64,000 nucleotides of DNA, taken from contig NZ_JACIJN010000006.1 in assembly GCF_014199415.1 (NCBI RefSeq), positions 186,001 through 250,000 of the forward strand, read 5' to 3'. The notes beneath the pieces were generated by a model. It searched no databases, was not told the origin of the DNA, and saw nothing but the letters and a program-made list of their open reading frames with translations. The translations under genes were made by a program, and so were the position numbers. The stretch is from Sphingomonas endophytica (lineage in GTDB: Bacteria > Pseudomonadota > Alphaproteobacteria > Sphingomonadales > Sphingomonadaceae). Shown in pieces: positions 24,845-32,074 of this stretch (position 1 is the stretch's first letter; the number at the start of each line of letters is the position of its first letter).

Positions 24845-25696
24845 CTATTCGGCGGCATCGGCGATCGGCGGGGCGACCGCGCCGTCGGCCAGCGCCTGCT
24901 CGGTCAGCGCGTCGATCACCGCGCGAAGCATCCGCGCTGTCGCCGCCGCTCCCGCGCCCGGCTGATCCAGCCGTCGGTCGAGATAAAGCGCGCGGTCGAT
25001 TTCCAGCTGGATCGCATGCACGCCGATCTGCGGCGCGGCATGGCGATCGAGGATGTGCCCGCCGGCATAAGGCGTGTTGAGCATATGGTGCAGCCCCTGG
25101 CGCCCCAGCGCCTCCTCGACCCGCGCGACGAACCGCGCGCCCGCCGCGCGCCCGAACCGGTCGCCGATCACCACCCGCGCGCGGCCCCCGGCGATCGGCG
25201 GCATCGAATGGACGTCGAGCAACACCGCACAGCCGAAGCGCTCCCGCGCCGCCGCCAGCACCTGCGCCAGCGTCTCGTGATACGGCCGGTGATCCGCGGC
25301 GATCCGCGCCTCCACTTCCGCCGCGCTCAGCCGGCAGCGCCACAATTCTCCCGCCGCCGCGGTCCGCCGCGGCACCAGCCCGATCCCTGCGCGCACCTTC
25401 GCCGACGCGCCGGCGCCGCGGCACGCGCCCTCGTCGATCAGTGGGTCGCGCTCATGCTCGGCACGGTTGAGGTCGATCCAGGCGCGCGGCAGCGTCTGGA
25501 GCAGCAGCGTCTCCCGCCCGCGCGCCGCCAGCGCAATCGCATCGACGTGGCGATCCTCCAGCGCGGCGAGGCTCGCCAGCGGCGCGCGCAGTGCCATGCG
25601 CAGCGTTGCGGGATAGTCGCGCCCTGCATGCGGCACCGACAGCACCACCGGACTCTCGGGCAGCATTTCGCCGAACATGCAGAAAGAGCGCGTCAT
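24845..25696 (-). CDS. N-formylglutamate amidohydrolase family protein
   Basis: 283 residues. VVLSVPHAGRDYP, PRAWIDLNRAEHERDP, DHRPYHETL and VLLDVHSMPP are the conserved metal- and substrate-binding segments of the FGase fold. Characterised relatives hydrolyse N-formylglutamate in histidine breakdown, but no hut genes are nearby, so the real substrate is open. The gene is divergent from cpdR; the same arrangement is common in alphaproteobacteria. Its 3' end abuts the terminator of the candidate sRNA. Confidence 0.85.
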   Translation of the reverse strand: MTRSFCMFGEMLPESPVVLSVPHAGRDYPATLRMALRAPLASLAALEDRHVDAIALAARGRETLLLQTLPRAWIDLNRAEHERDPLIDEGACRGAGASAKVRAGIGLVPRRTAAAGELWRCRLSAAEVEARIAADHRPYHETLAQVLAAARERFGCAVLLDVHSMPPIAGGRARVVIGDRFGRAAGARFVARVEEALGRQGLHHMLNTPYAGGHILDRHAAPQIGVHAIQLEIDRALYLDRRLDQPGAGAAATARMLRAVIDALTEQALADGAVAPPIADAAE

Positions 25697-25827
25697 TCCT
25701 GCCTACCCTATGGAAGCCGCCGCGCCGCTGCAACGTGTCGTCGTGGGTCAGCCGTTCACCATGTCCGCTGGTGGAAAAATCAACGTCCCTGGGGCATATT
25801 ATAGCGCGAATGGGAGTTGTGGTTGCG

Positions 25828-26205
25828 ATGATACGGATTCTTCTCGCCGAAGACGATGCGGTGATGCGCGAGTATCTCGGGCGCGCGCTGGAGCGGTCGG
25901 GCTATCACGTCACATCGGTCGATCGCGGCACCGCCGCGCTGCCGCTGCTGGAAAGCGAGCGCTTCGACCTGCTGCTCACCGATATCGTCATGCCCGAGAT
26001 GGACGGGATCGAGCTGGCGCAAAAGGCGCAGGAGCTTGCGCCGGGGATGCGCGTGATGTTCATCACCGGGTTCGCGGCGGTCACGCTGAAGGCCGGCAAT
26101 GCGATGCCGCAGGCGCGTGTCCTGTCCAAGCCGTTCCATCTCCGCGATCTGGTGCTCGAGGTCGACCGGCTCTTCGATACCGGCACCGCGAACGAGCTGA
26201 TCTGA
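25828..26205 (+). CDS. cpdR: Single-domain response regulator CpdR
   Basis: 125 residues, receiver domain only. MIRILLAEDDAVMREYLGRA, phospho-acceptor Asp52 in LLLTDIVMPEMDGIELAQ, FITGFAAVTLKAG and VLSKPFHLRDLVLEVDRLF are near-identical to Caulobacter CpdR as I remember it. Unphosphorylated CpdR primes ClpXP to degrade substrates such as CtrA at the flagellated/swarmer-to-stalked transition; phosphorylation comes through the CckA-ChpT relay. The start at 25828 matches the family N-terminus; an in-frame ATG at 25810 would add six residues. In Rhodobacter CpdR also affects GTA production, so it is a plausible regulator of the cluster at 5-19 kb. Confidence 0.9.
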   Translation: MIRILLAEDDAVMREYLGRALERSGYHVTSVDRGTAALPLLESERFDLLLTDIVMPEMDGIELAQKAQELAPGMRVMFITGFAAVTLKAGNAMPQARVLSKPFHLRDLVLEVDRLFDTGTANELI

Positions 26206-26279
26206 CACGCCCGGCAACAAAAGCGTAAAAAGCCGCTTGCGCGCTTCCGACCCAGTCGTTAGAGGCGCACCCCTACGGA

Positions 26280-26354
26280 GGGCGTGTAGCTCAGTGGTAG
26301 AGCACTGTGTTGACATCGCAGGGGTCGCAAGTTCAATCCTTGCCACGCCCACCA
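26280..26354 (+). tRNA. tRNA-Val (anticodon GAC)
   Basis: Acceptor GGGCGTG pairs with CACGCCC, the anticodon loop reads TTGACAT (GAC), the T arm has AAGTTCAATCC, the discriminator is A and CCA is encoded at 26352-26354. Length is 75 nt. Confidence 0.95.
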
Positions 26355-26363
26355 TGCAAGTCT

Positions 26364-26411
26364 GCTCTATCCGGTCGTTTTAAGGTCTCCCCTGGCCTGA
26401 CCGGATAGAGC
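26364..26411. repeat. 13-bp perfect inverted repeat just after tRNA-Val
   Basis: GCTCTATCCGGTC (26364-26376) and GACCGGATAGAGC (26399-26411) enclose a 22-nt loop. It starts 9 bp past the tRNA. There is no T run, so if it is a terminator it is atypical; it could equally be an attachment or recombination site. Confidence 0.75.
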
Positions 26412-26769
26412 GACTTTCGCACCCGCCCGGCGCGAGGTGCCGGATGCCTCAGCATTCATCCCCAAGTCGATCGATCAAGGCGCAACGAACCGTCTCGAAC
26501 CGGCCGATTGCGGAAGCTCGGCGCGAAGCATTGCCACATCCGACACATTGGCCGCGCCCTGCGCTCAAGCGGTCCCAACTTTTGGCATGAAGCAGAGCGC
26601 CGTCAATGCCACCGCCCTTTCTCCGAGCCGATCGGACTGCGCAACGGGCCAACCAGACCTCGCGCTACATTGCGCGTATTTAACATACTGTTTCCGGCAC
26701 GATCGCCGCTGATCTGCGTTAGCGGCCGTGGGTGTGGCGATGCGGTCATTCCCGAGGAGGGATGTCGCT
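26412..26769. other. Long non-coding gap before the rhodopsin gene
   Basis: About 358 bases with no convincing gene. Short ORFs here have neither a ribosome site nor codon use like the neighbours, and the sequence is less GC-rich than its surroundings (for example TATTTAACATACTGTTTCC near 26679-26697). It must contain the rhodopsin promoter. The last 15 bases carry a strong ribosome site, GAGGAGGG. Confidence 0.6.
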
Positions 26770-27471
26770 ATGGACCAAACTGCCTTCATGATCGGATTTA
26801 CGGTCATGTCACTCGCGTCGCTCGCGATCTACGCGACCGGCAAAAAGACCCCCCCGTCGCATCATCACACGCTTCTGCATGCCGCCGTGCCGTTCATCGC
26901 GGCGACGGCCTATCTCGTGATGGCCTTCGGCATCGGCACGCTCGTAAACGGCGACGGCGCGGCGACCTATCTGGCGCGTTATGCGGACTGGACGGTGACG
27001 ACGCCGATCCTGCTGTCCAGCCTCGTGCTGCTCGCCTTTCACGAACGCGGAAAGACCGGAGAGGTCGGCGGCTATCTCACCGCCATCATCGTCCTCGACG
27101 TGCTGATGATCGTGACCGGGCTGGTGTCGTCGCTCGCCGAGGTGCCGCTGGTGAAATGGGTCTGGTATCTGTGGTCGTGTGTCGCTTTTGTCGGCGTCCT
27201 GTATCTTCTCTGGGGGCCGCTCCGGGCGATGGCGGCCGAACGGGGCGGTGCGCTGGGTTCCGCTTATGGCAAGAACGTCACCTTCCTGACCGTAATCTGG
27301 TTCCTGTACCCGATCGTCTTCCTGATCGGGCCGGAGGGGCTGAAGATCATCACCGATCCGATGTCGGTCTGGGCGATCCTGATCATGGATATCGTCGCCA
27401 AGGTCGCTTACGCCTTCTACGCGGCCAGCAACCTCGAGACGGCGTTGCACCATCACAGCCGGCAGGCGTGA
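26770..27471 (+). CDS. Microbial rhodopsin, predicted light-driven proton pump with D-T-S motif
   Basis: 233 residues, seven transmembrane helices. Helix C reads ARYADWTVTTPILLSSLVLL, so Asp73 (bacteriorhodopsin D85, primary proton acceptor), Thr77 (T89) and Ser84 (position of donor D96) form a D-T-S motif. Helix G reads IMDIVAKVAYAF with Asp207 (D212) and the retinal-binding Lys211 (K216). Leu81 at the PR-105 tuning position suggests green absorption. A strong ribosome site supports the start. The start of the retinal-forming oxygenase overlaps its stop (GTGA), so the two are one translational unit. The missing carboxylate donor predicts slow reprotonation; a sensory role is not excluded, but no transducer is adjacent. 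Confidence 0.93.
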   Translation: MDQTAFMIGFTVMSLASLAIYATGKKTPPSHHHTLLHAAVPFIAATAYLVMAFGIGTLVNGDGAATYLARYADWTVTTPILLSSLVLLAFHERGKTGEVGGYLTAIIVLDVLMIVTGLVSSLAEVPLVKWVWYLWSCVAFVGVLYLLWGPLRAMAAERGGALGSAYGKNVTFLTVIWFLYPIVFLIGPEGLKIITDPMSVWAILIMDIVAKVAYAFYAASNLETALHHHSRQA

Positions 27472-28331
27472 CCCGCGGCATCGCCTTGTTGATCGCGGGG
27501 GCGGTTGCGGCCGCCTTCGCCCCCTTGCCGGTGCAACTGGCGTTCGCGATCCTGGGGATCGGGGTGGTCGGCATGGCGCATGGTGCGGGTGATCTGGCCG
27601 TCGTGGCACCGGCCCGGCGGCGCATGTTCCTGATCGTCTACGCTCTCGTCTCCGTCACGACGCTGCTTTGGTGGACCATGGATCCGGCGGTGGCCCTGCC
27701 CGCCTTTCTCGTCGCCTCGGCCGTCCACTTCGGCATCGAGGATGGCGCCGGGGATCAGCCGATCGAACGCATCGCGCGCGGGGTGGTGCTCGTCGCCGGG
27801 CCGGCCACCTTCTACGCGCCCGCCTACGCCGTTCTCTTGCGCACGGCAGGTGGCGCCTCATCGACCTTGCCGAGCTATACCCCGTTCGTCGCGATGGCGG
27901 GCGGCGCGGCCGGCGCCGTGCTGCTGGCGCTGGCGTGGCAGCGGCGTGACCGGCATCTGGCCGGCGGCGTGGCGGCGTTGCTGCTGATGCCGCCGCTGAT
28001 CGGTTTCACCCTCGGCTTTCTGATCCTCCACGCGCTGCCGCAGACGACGGAGCGGCGCGATCGCCTGGGGTTCGCCGACACCACTTCCTACCTGCGCGCG
28101 GTTGCGCCGGTGTTCGGTGGCGCGATACTGCTCGCCGCGCTGGTCGTCGCGTTGCTGCTGCGCTTCGATACCAGCGGGGTTCGCGGGCTCTTCGCCGGCA
28201 TCGCCGCTCTGGCCGTTCCACATCTGCTCGTGACGCCGTGGTTCGAGGGCAACGCGATCCGGCGCCGGCCCGCGGCAGAAGCAAGGATCGGCGGATATGC
28301 GACGGCTCGCGGGAGCGGGCCTCGCCCGTAA
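27468..28331 (+). CDS. blh: Brp/Blh family beta-carotene 15,15'-dioxygenase
   Basis: 287 residues, multi-spanning membrane protein. The iron-binding histidine regions of the Brp/Blh family are visible: GMAHGAGD (near residue 35), ASAVHFGIEDG, FLILHALPQ and AVPHLLVTPW. The enzyme cleaves beta-carotene symmetrically to two retinals. It starts at a GTG (27468) overlapping the rhodopsin stop by 4 nt, which ties retinal supply to opsin synthesis. No carotenoid synthesis genes lie in the window, so beta-carotene must come from genes elsewhere. Confidence 0.87.
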   Translation: MTRGIALLIAGAVAAAFAPLPVQLAFAILGIGVVGMAHGAGDLAVVAPARRRMFLIVYALVSVTTLLWWTMDPAVALPAFLVASAVHFGIEDGAGDQPIERIARGVVLVAGPATFYAPAYAVLLRTAGGASSTLPSYTPFVAMAGGAAGAVLLALAWQRRDRHLAGGVAALLLMPPLIGFTLGFLILHALPQTTERRDRLGFADTTSYLRAVAPVFGGAILLAALVVALLLRFDTSGVRGLFAGIAALAVPHLLVTPWFEGNAIRRRPAAEARIGGYATARGSGPRP

Positions 28332-28426
28332 CGACCAAGCCGGCGCGCGGGCAAGCACCGTCGTTACGGCACAGCGACCGACTGCAACCAGACAGGCAAT
28401 GCGCCTGCGGACGGATCGCTGGTCAG

Positions 28427-28452
28427 GGGCGGCCGCGGGCCGGCGGCCGCCC
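28427..28452. terminator. GC-rich hairpin between convergent blh and mesD
   Basis: GGGCGGCCGC and GCGGCCGCCC form a 10-bp perfect stem with a six-base loop. It sits between two convergent genes and could stop transcription from both sides, although neither side has a T run. Confidence 0.5.
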
Positions 28453-28459
28453 GCAGCGC

Positions 28460-29485
28460 TCAGCCGGTCAATTCCGCGCGGACCAGCGCCGCGCCCGCCG
28501 CCAGCGCGTGCAGCTTGCCACGGGCGACGTCGCGCGCCAGCGGCGCCATCCCGCAATTGGTCGCGGGCAGCAGCTTGTCGGCATCGACGAACGCCAGCGC
28601 CTTGCGCAACGTGTCGGCGACCTGCTCCGGCGTTTCGACCGCATCGGTCGCCACGTCGATCGCGCCGACCATCACCTTCTTGCCCCGCACCAGCTCGATC
28701 AGCTCCATCGGCACGCGCGAATTCTGACATTCCAGCGAGATGATATCGATCGTCGACACCTGCAGATTGGGAAAGGTCTGCTCATATTGCCGCCATTCCG
28801 AGCCGAGCGTCTTCTTCCAGTCGGTATTGGCCTTGATCCCGTAGCCATAGCAGATGTGGACCGCAGTCTCGGCGGTCAGCCCCTCGGCCGCGCGTTCCAG
28901 CGTCTTGATCCCCCAGTCGTTCGCCTCGTCGAAGAAGACGTTGAACGCCGGTTCGTCGAACTGGATGATATCGACCCCCGCCGCCTCCAGCTCGCGCGCT
29001 TCCTCGTTCAAGAGGCACGCGAACTCCCACGCCAGCTTCTCGCGGCTGCGGTAATGGTCGTCGTAAAGCGTGTCGATCATCGTCATCGGCCCCGGCAGCG
29101 TCCATTTGATCGGCTGGTCGGTCTGCGCGCGCAAAAATCTGGCGTCCTCGACGAACACCGGCGCCGGGCGCGACACCGCGCCGGTGACGGTCGGCACGCT
29201 GGCGTCATAGCGGTTGCGGATCCGGACCACCTCGCGCCTGGCGAAATCCACCCCGCTCAGATGCTCGACGAAGGTCGTGACGAAATGCTGGCGGGTCTGC
29301 TCGCCGTCGCCGACGATCGTGATCCCGGCCTGCCGCTGGTCGTCGACCGCCAGCCGCAGCGCGTCGCGCTTGCCGCTCGCCAGTTCCGCCCCCTCCAACT
29401 TCCATGGCGACCACAAGGTCTCAGGCTGCGCGAGCCAGCCGGGTTTGGGCAGGCTGCCTGCGGTCGTCGTCGGCAACAGCGTCAT
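28460..29485 (-). CDS. mesD: Core cobalamin-independent methionine synthase MesD
   Basis: 341 residues, equal to only the C-terminal catalytic half of MetE. Zinc ligands are in place: His and Cys in AVHICYGYG, Glu and a following Cys in ISLECQNSR, and Cys in ATNCGMAPL. The N-terminal opening TTTAGSLPKPGWLAQPE is that of the MetE-like core. Known work on folate-independent methionine synthases (MesA-MesD families) shows that MesD needs the DUF1852 protein MesX and oxygen; mesX lies immediately upstream here, 29 bp away. Start at 29485 (MTLLPTTTAGS) is preferred over an upstream ATG. It is the second gene of a riboswitch-controlled operon. Confidence 0.88.
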   Translation of the reverse strand: MTLLPTTTAGSLPKPGWLAQPETLWSPWKLEGAELASGKRDALRLAVDDQRQAGITIVGDGEQTRQHFVTTFVEHLSGVDFARREVVRIRNRYDASVPTVTGAVSRPAPVFVEDARFLRAQTDQPIKWTLPGPMTMIDTLYDDHYRSREKLAWEFACLLNEEARELEAAGVDIIQFDEPAFNVFFDEANDWGIKTLERAAEGLTAETAVHICYGYGIKANTDWKKTLGSEWRQYEQTFPNLQVSTIDIISLECQNSRVPMELIELVRGKKVMVGAIDVATDAVETPEQVADTLRKALAFVDADKLLPATNCGMAPLARDVARGKLHALAAGAALVRAELTG

Positions 29486-29514
29486 GTTCGATACCTTTCT
29501 GGCAAGCGTCGGGA

Positions 29515-30501
29515 TCACAGGCCACAGCTCGCGGACCAGCGCGCGAGCGCGGCCCCGTGCGGCTTGATGAATTGTTCTTCGGCGAAGCGGCCCTGCTCGA
29601 CCGCGAGCCGGCTGCGTTCCTCGCGGTCGTAGACGATGCGGGTCAGCGAATAGTCCTGATAGTTCAGGCTCGGCCGGTAATGCTCGGCAGCGACCGAATT
29701 GGCGTTGTAGATTTCGGGCCGGTAGATCTTCTGGAACGTCTCCATCGTGCTGATCGTGCTGGCGAGTTCGAGATTGGTATAGTCGCCGACCAGATCGCCG
29801 ACATGATAGAAGGCCAGCGGCGCGACGCTGTGTGGCGGCATGAAGTAGCGCACCTTCATCCCCATCTTGGCGAAATAACCATCGGTGGCCGAGAAATCGT
29901 CGTTGCGATATTCGACGCCGAGGATCGGATGCGCATTAGCGGTGCGGTGATAGACCTGCTTGCTCGATACGCTCAGGCAGATCACTGGCGGCTTGGTGAA
30001 CTGGTCGCGATAAGCGCGCGATTGCAGGAAATGCTTGAACAGATTGCCGTGCAGATCGCCGAAATGCTCGGGCAGCCCGCTCGCGCCGTGGCGTCGGATA
30101 TGTTCCGGCATCACGACGCTGAAATCATAGTCGCGGATGTACGAAGAGAAATTGTTGCCGACCATCCCGTCGGTACGCGTGCCCTTCTGCCGGTCGACCA
30201 CCTGGGTGTGCAGGATCTCGATCAGCGGAAAGGCGTCGTCGGCGGCCTCCGCCCCGATCCGCAGCGCTGCCGAGATGATGCTGAGCGCGACCGTGTAGCG
30301 GTCGCCCGCCGGATTGTCCCAATGCATCAGCGCGTTGAAACGATGATCGATCATCGCCAGCGTCTTGCGCAAATTCTCCTGGCGGCTCTCCCCGCGCGCC
30401 AGGTTCGCGAAATTGGTAGTGATCCGCGTATTGTCGGCGGGACGGTAATCCTCGTCGAAGGCGATGCTGCTGATCGTGAACGTGAAGCCGCTATTCGTCA
30501 T
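29515..30501 (-). CDS. mesX: DUF1852 protein MesX, partner of MesD
   Basis: 328 residues. TFTISSIAFDEDYRPADNTRITTNFANLARG, NLRKTLAMIDHRFNALMHWDNP and GDLHGNLFKHFLQSRAYRDQF are characteristic of DUF1852. MesX is required with MesD for methionine synthesis in organisms that carry the pair and is thought to be an oxygenase that supplies the methyl group in an unusual way; the chemistry is not settled. First gene of the operon, with a leader of over 120 nt after the cobalamin aptamer. The ribosome site AGGTGA precedes ATG. Confidence 0.9.
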   Translation of the reverse strand: MTNSGFTFTISSIAFDEDYRPADNTRITTNFANLARGESRQENLRKTLAMIDHRFNALMHWDNPAGDRYTVALSIISAALRIGAEAADDAFPLIEILHTQVVDRQKGTRTDGMVGNNFSSYIRDYDFSVVMPEHIRRHGASGLPEHFGDLHGNLFKHFLQSRAYRDQFTKPPVICLSVSSKQVYHRTANAHPILGVEYRNDDFSATDGYFAKMGMKVRYFMPPHSVAPLAFYHVGDLVGDYTNLELASTISTMETFQKIYRPEIYNANSVAAEHYRPSLNYQDYSLTRIVYDREERSRLAVEQGRFAEEQFIKPHGAALARWSASCGL

Positions 30502-30631
30502 GACTCACCTGCTTGTACGGACAGGGGTCAGGGAAGAGCGCGCCGGGCGTGATCCGGCGCAAATGGCCGCGGCCACGCACCGTGCGTCAAGCGCGATCCG
30601 CCGGAGGAACCCCCGTCCGAGGAACGTTATC

Positions 30632-30815
30632 GCGTCGGAGGCAGGTCTCCTGGCTCACGGGTCGACGCGGTGGCTCCGGCCTTCCCGGGCGCCTCGCGAG
30701 CGCCCAGTGACACGAATTGGAGCCGCCGCTCGCCGCTTACAGTTGCGGGGGCAGCGCCGGACTTTGCCCCTGGGGGCAGCACCGGCTTCCCGTCTTAGCC
30801 CCATCGCCACGCCTG
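30632..30815 (-). promoter_or_regulatory. Cobalamin riboswitch controlling mesX-mesD
   Basis: On the minus strand the conserved elements appear in order: GGGAAGCCGGTG, GCGCTGCCCCCGCAACTGTA with the following GCGG stem, a TCACTGGG junction with a variable GC hairpin, and the B12 box GAGCCAGGAGACCTGCCTCC near 30638-30657. This is a class I cobalamin aptamer. B12 binding should shut off expression of this B12-independent methionine synthase. Exact ends are approximate. The 130 nt between the B12 box and the mesX start contain GC-rich sequence able to pair, but I could not pick out a clear terminator. Confidence 0.93.
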
Positions 30816-30872
30816 GGATGGGGAACCTCGACGCGCCGCTTGGACACGATCACGGCCGCGGTGTCAAGGCGG

Positions 30873-30900
30873 ATATAAAGACATCCTTATGTCTTGATAT
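30873..30900. promoter_or_regulatory. Palindromic operator upstream of the mesXD riboswitch
   Basis: AAGACAT-CCTT-ATGTCTT is perfect and extends to 12-bp arms with one mismatch (ATATAAAGACAT / ATGTCTTGATAT). It lies about 60 bp before the aptamer, where the mesXD promoter should be, and about 170 bp before the divergent threonine aldolase gene. It recalls the AT-rich AAAGA...TCTTT operators of ArsR-type methionine/SAH regulators in alphaproteobacteria, a comparison made from memory. Confidence 0.55.
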
Positions 30901-31069
30901 CGCCGTCGCCGTTGAGGGACTTCCGGCTTAGCCCTGAGAAAGGATCTAGGCGGCAGATTAGCATCATGACTTCAGCCATTTCTCCATCTTCATGGCCTGA
31001 GCCATCGCGTGTCATTGCCTCACCGCAAGCATATTGACCCGCCCGCGTGCCTGCCCGAAGGCACGGATC

Positions 31070-32074
31070 ATGCGCTTCTTTTCCGACAATGCCGCCCCGG
31101 TTCACCCCGCCGTGCTGCGCGCGATCGCCGCGGCCGACTCGCTCGACACCGCCTATGACGGCGATCGCTGGTCGAAGGCGCTCGACGAACGCTTCTCGGC
31201 GCTCTTCGAGACTGCGGTGCGCGTGCTGTGGGTGCCGAGCGGCACCGCAGCCAACTGCCTCGCGCTCGCCGCCTTGTGCCCGCCGCACGGCTCGGTGGTC
31301 TGTCACCGCGAGGCGCATATCCAGAACGACGAATGCGGCGCGCCCGAATTCTACACGCATGGCGCCAAGCTGCTGCTCGCCGAGGGCGAGGGCGCGAAGC
31401 TGACCCCCGCGACCGCCGCGGCGGTGCTCGATCGCCAGCGCTACGACGTCCACCAGCAGCGCCCGCACGCGCTGTCGATCACCAATGCCACGGAATATGG
31501 CCGGGTTTACACTCCGGCCGAGGTCGCCGCGCTCGGTGCGCTGGCGAAGGAGCGCAAGCTCGGCTTCCATATCGACGGCGCGCGCTTCGCCAATGCGGTG
31601 GTCTCGACTGGCGCGTCGCCCGCCGATCTGACCTGGCGCGGCGGGGCCGATGCGCTCAGCTTCGGCTTCGTCAAGAACGGCGGGATGAACGCCGAGGCGC
31701 TGGTATTCTTCGACCACGCGCTCGCCGACGCGACGCTCTACCGCCGCAAGCGCGCCGGGCATCTGTTGTCCAAGGGTCGCTATCTCGCCGCGCAATTGCT
31801 CGCGATGCTCGACGACGACATATGGCTGGCGTGCGCGCGCGGCGCCAATGCCGGCGCGGCGCTGCTCGCGCAGGCCGCGGGGGCGCGGCTGCTCCATCCG
31901 GTCGAGGCGAACGAGGTGTTCCTCCGCGTCACTGCCGACGAGGCCGCGTCGCTGCGCGCCGCCGGGTTCGACTTCTACGACTGGGGCGTCGGCGAGGCGC
32001 GGCTGGTGGTCAGCTGGAACCAGCGCGCCGAGGACATCCGCCCGCTCGCCGACGCGATTGCCGCACTCGGATGA
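31070..32074 (+). CDS. Low-specificity L-threonine aldolase family protein
   Basis: 334 residues, PLP fold type I. MRFFSDNAAPVHPAVLRAIAAAD, VLWVPSGTAANCLALAAL, HIDGARFANAV and SFGFVKNGGMNAEALVFF (PLP lysine after FV) match threonine aldolases, which split threonine to glycine and acetaldehyde. The ATG at 31070 gives the usual N-terminus. Its stop overlaps the EamA start (ATGA). Phenylserine aldolase-like activity is an alternative. Confidence 0.87.
   Translation: MRFFSDNAAPVHPAVLRAIAAADSLDTAYDGDRWSKALDERFSALFETAVRVLWVPSGTAANCLALAALCPPHGSVVCHREAHIQNDECGAPEFYTHGAKLLLAEGEGAKLTPATAAAVLDRQRYDVHQQRPHALSITNATEYGRVYTPAEVAALGALAKERKLGFHIDGARFANAVVSTGASPADLTWRGGADALSFGFVKNGGMNAEALVFFDHALADATLYRRKRAGHLLSKGRYLAAQLLAMLDDDIWLACARGANAGAALLAQAAGARLLHPVEANEVFLRVTADEAASLRAAGFDFYDWGVGEARLVVSWNQRAEDIRPLADAIAALG

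Noticed and set aside
26437..26712. Small ORFs in the gap before the rhodopsin gene, both strands
   Set aside because: No ribosome sites, no recognisable motifs, and codon use unlike neighbours.
28332..28459. Second copy of the tRNA-Val 3' end that would mark an integrated element
   Set aside because: No match to the tRNA 3' sequence is present in the gap after blh.
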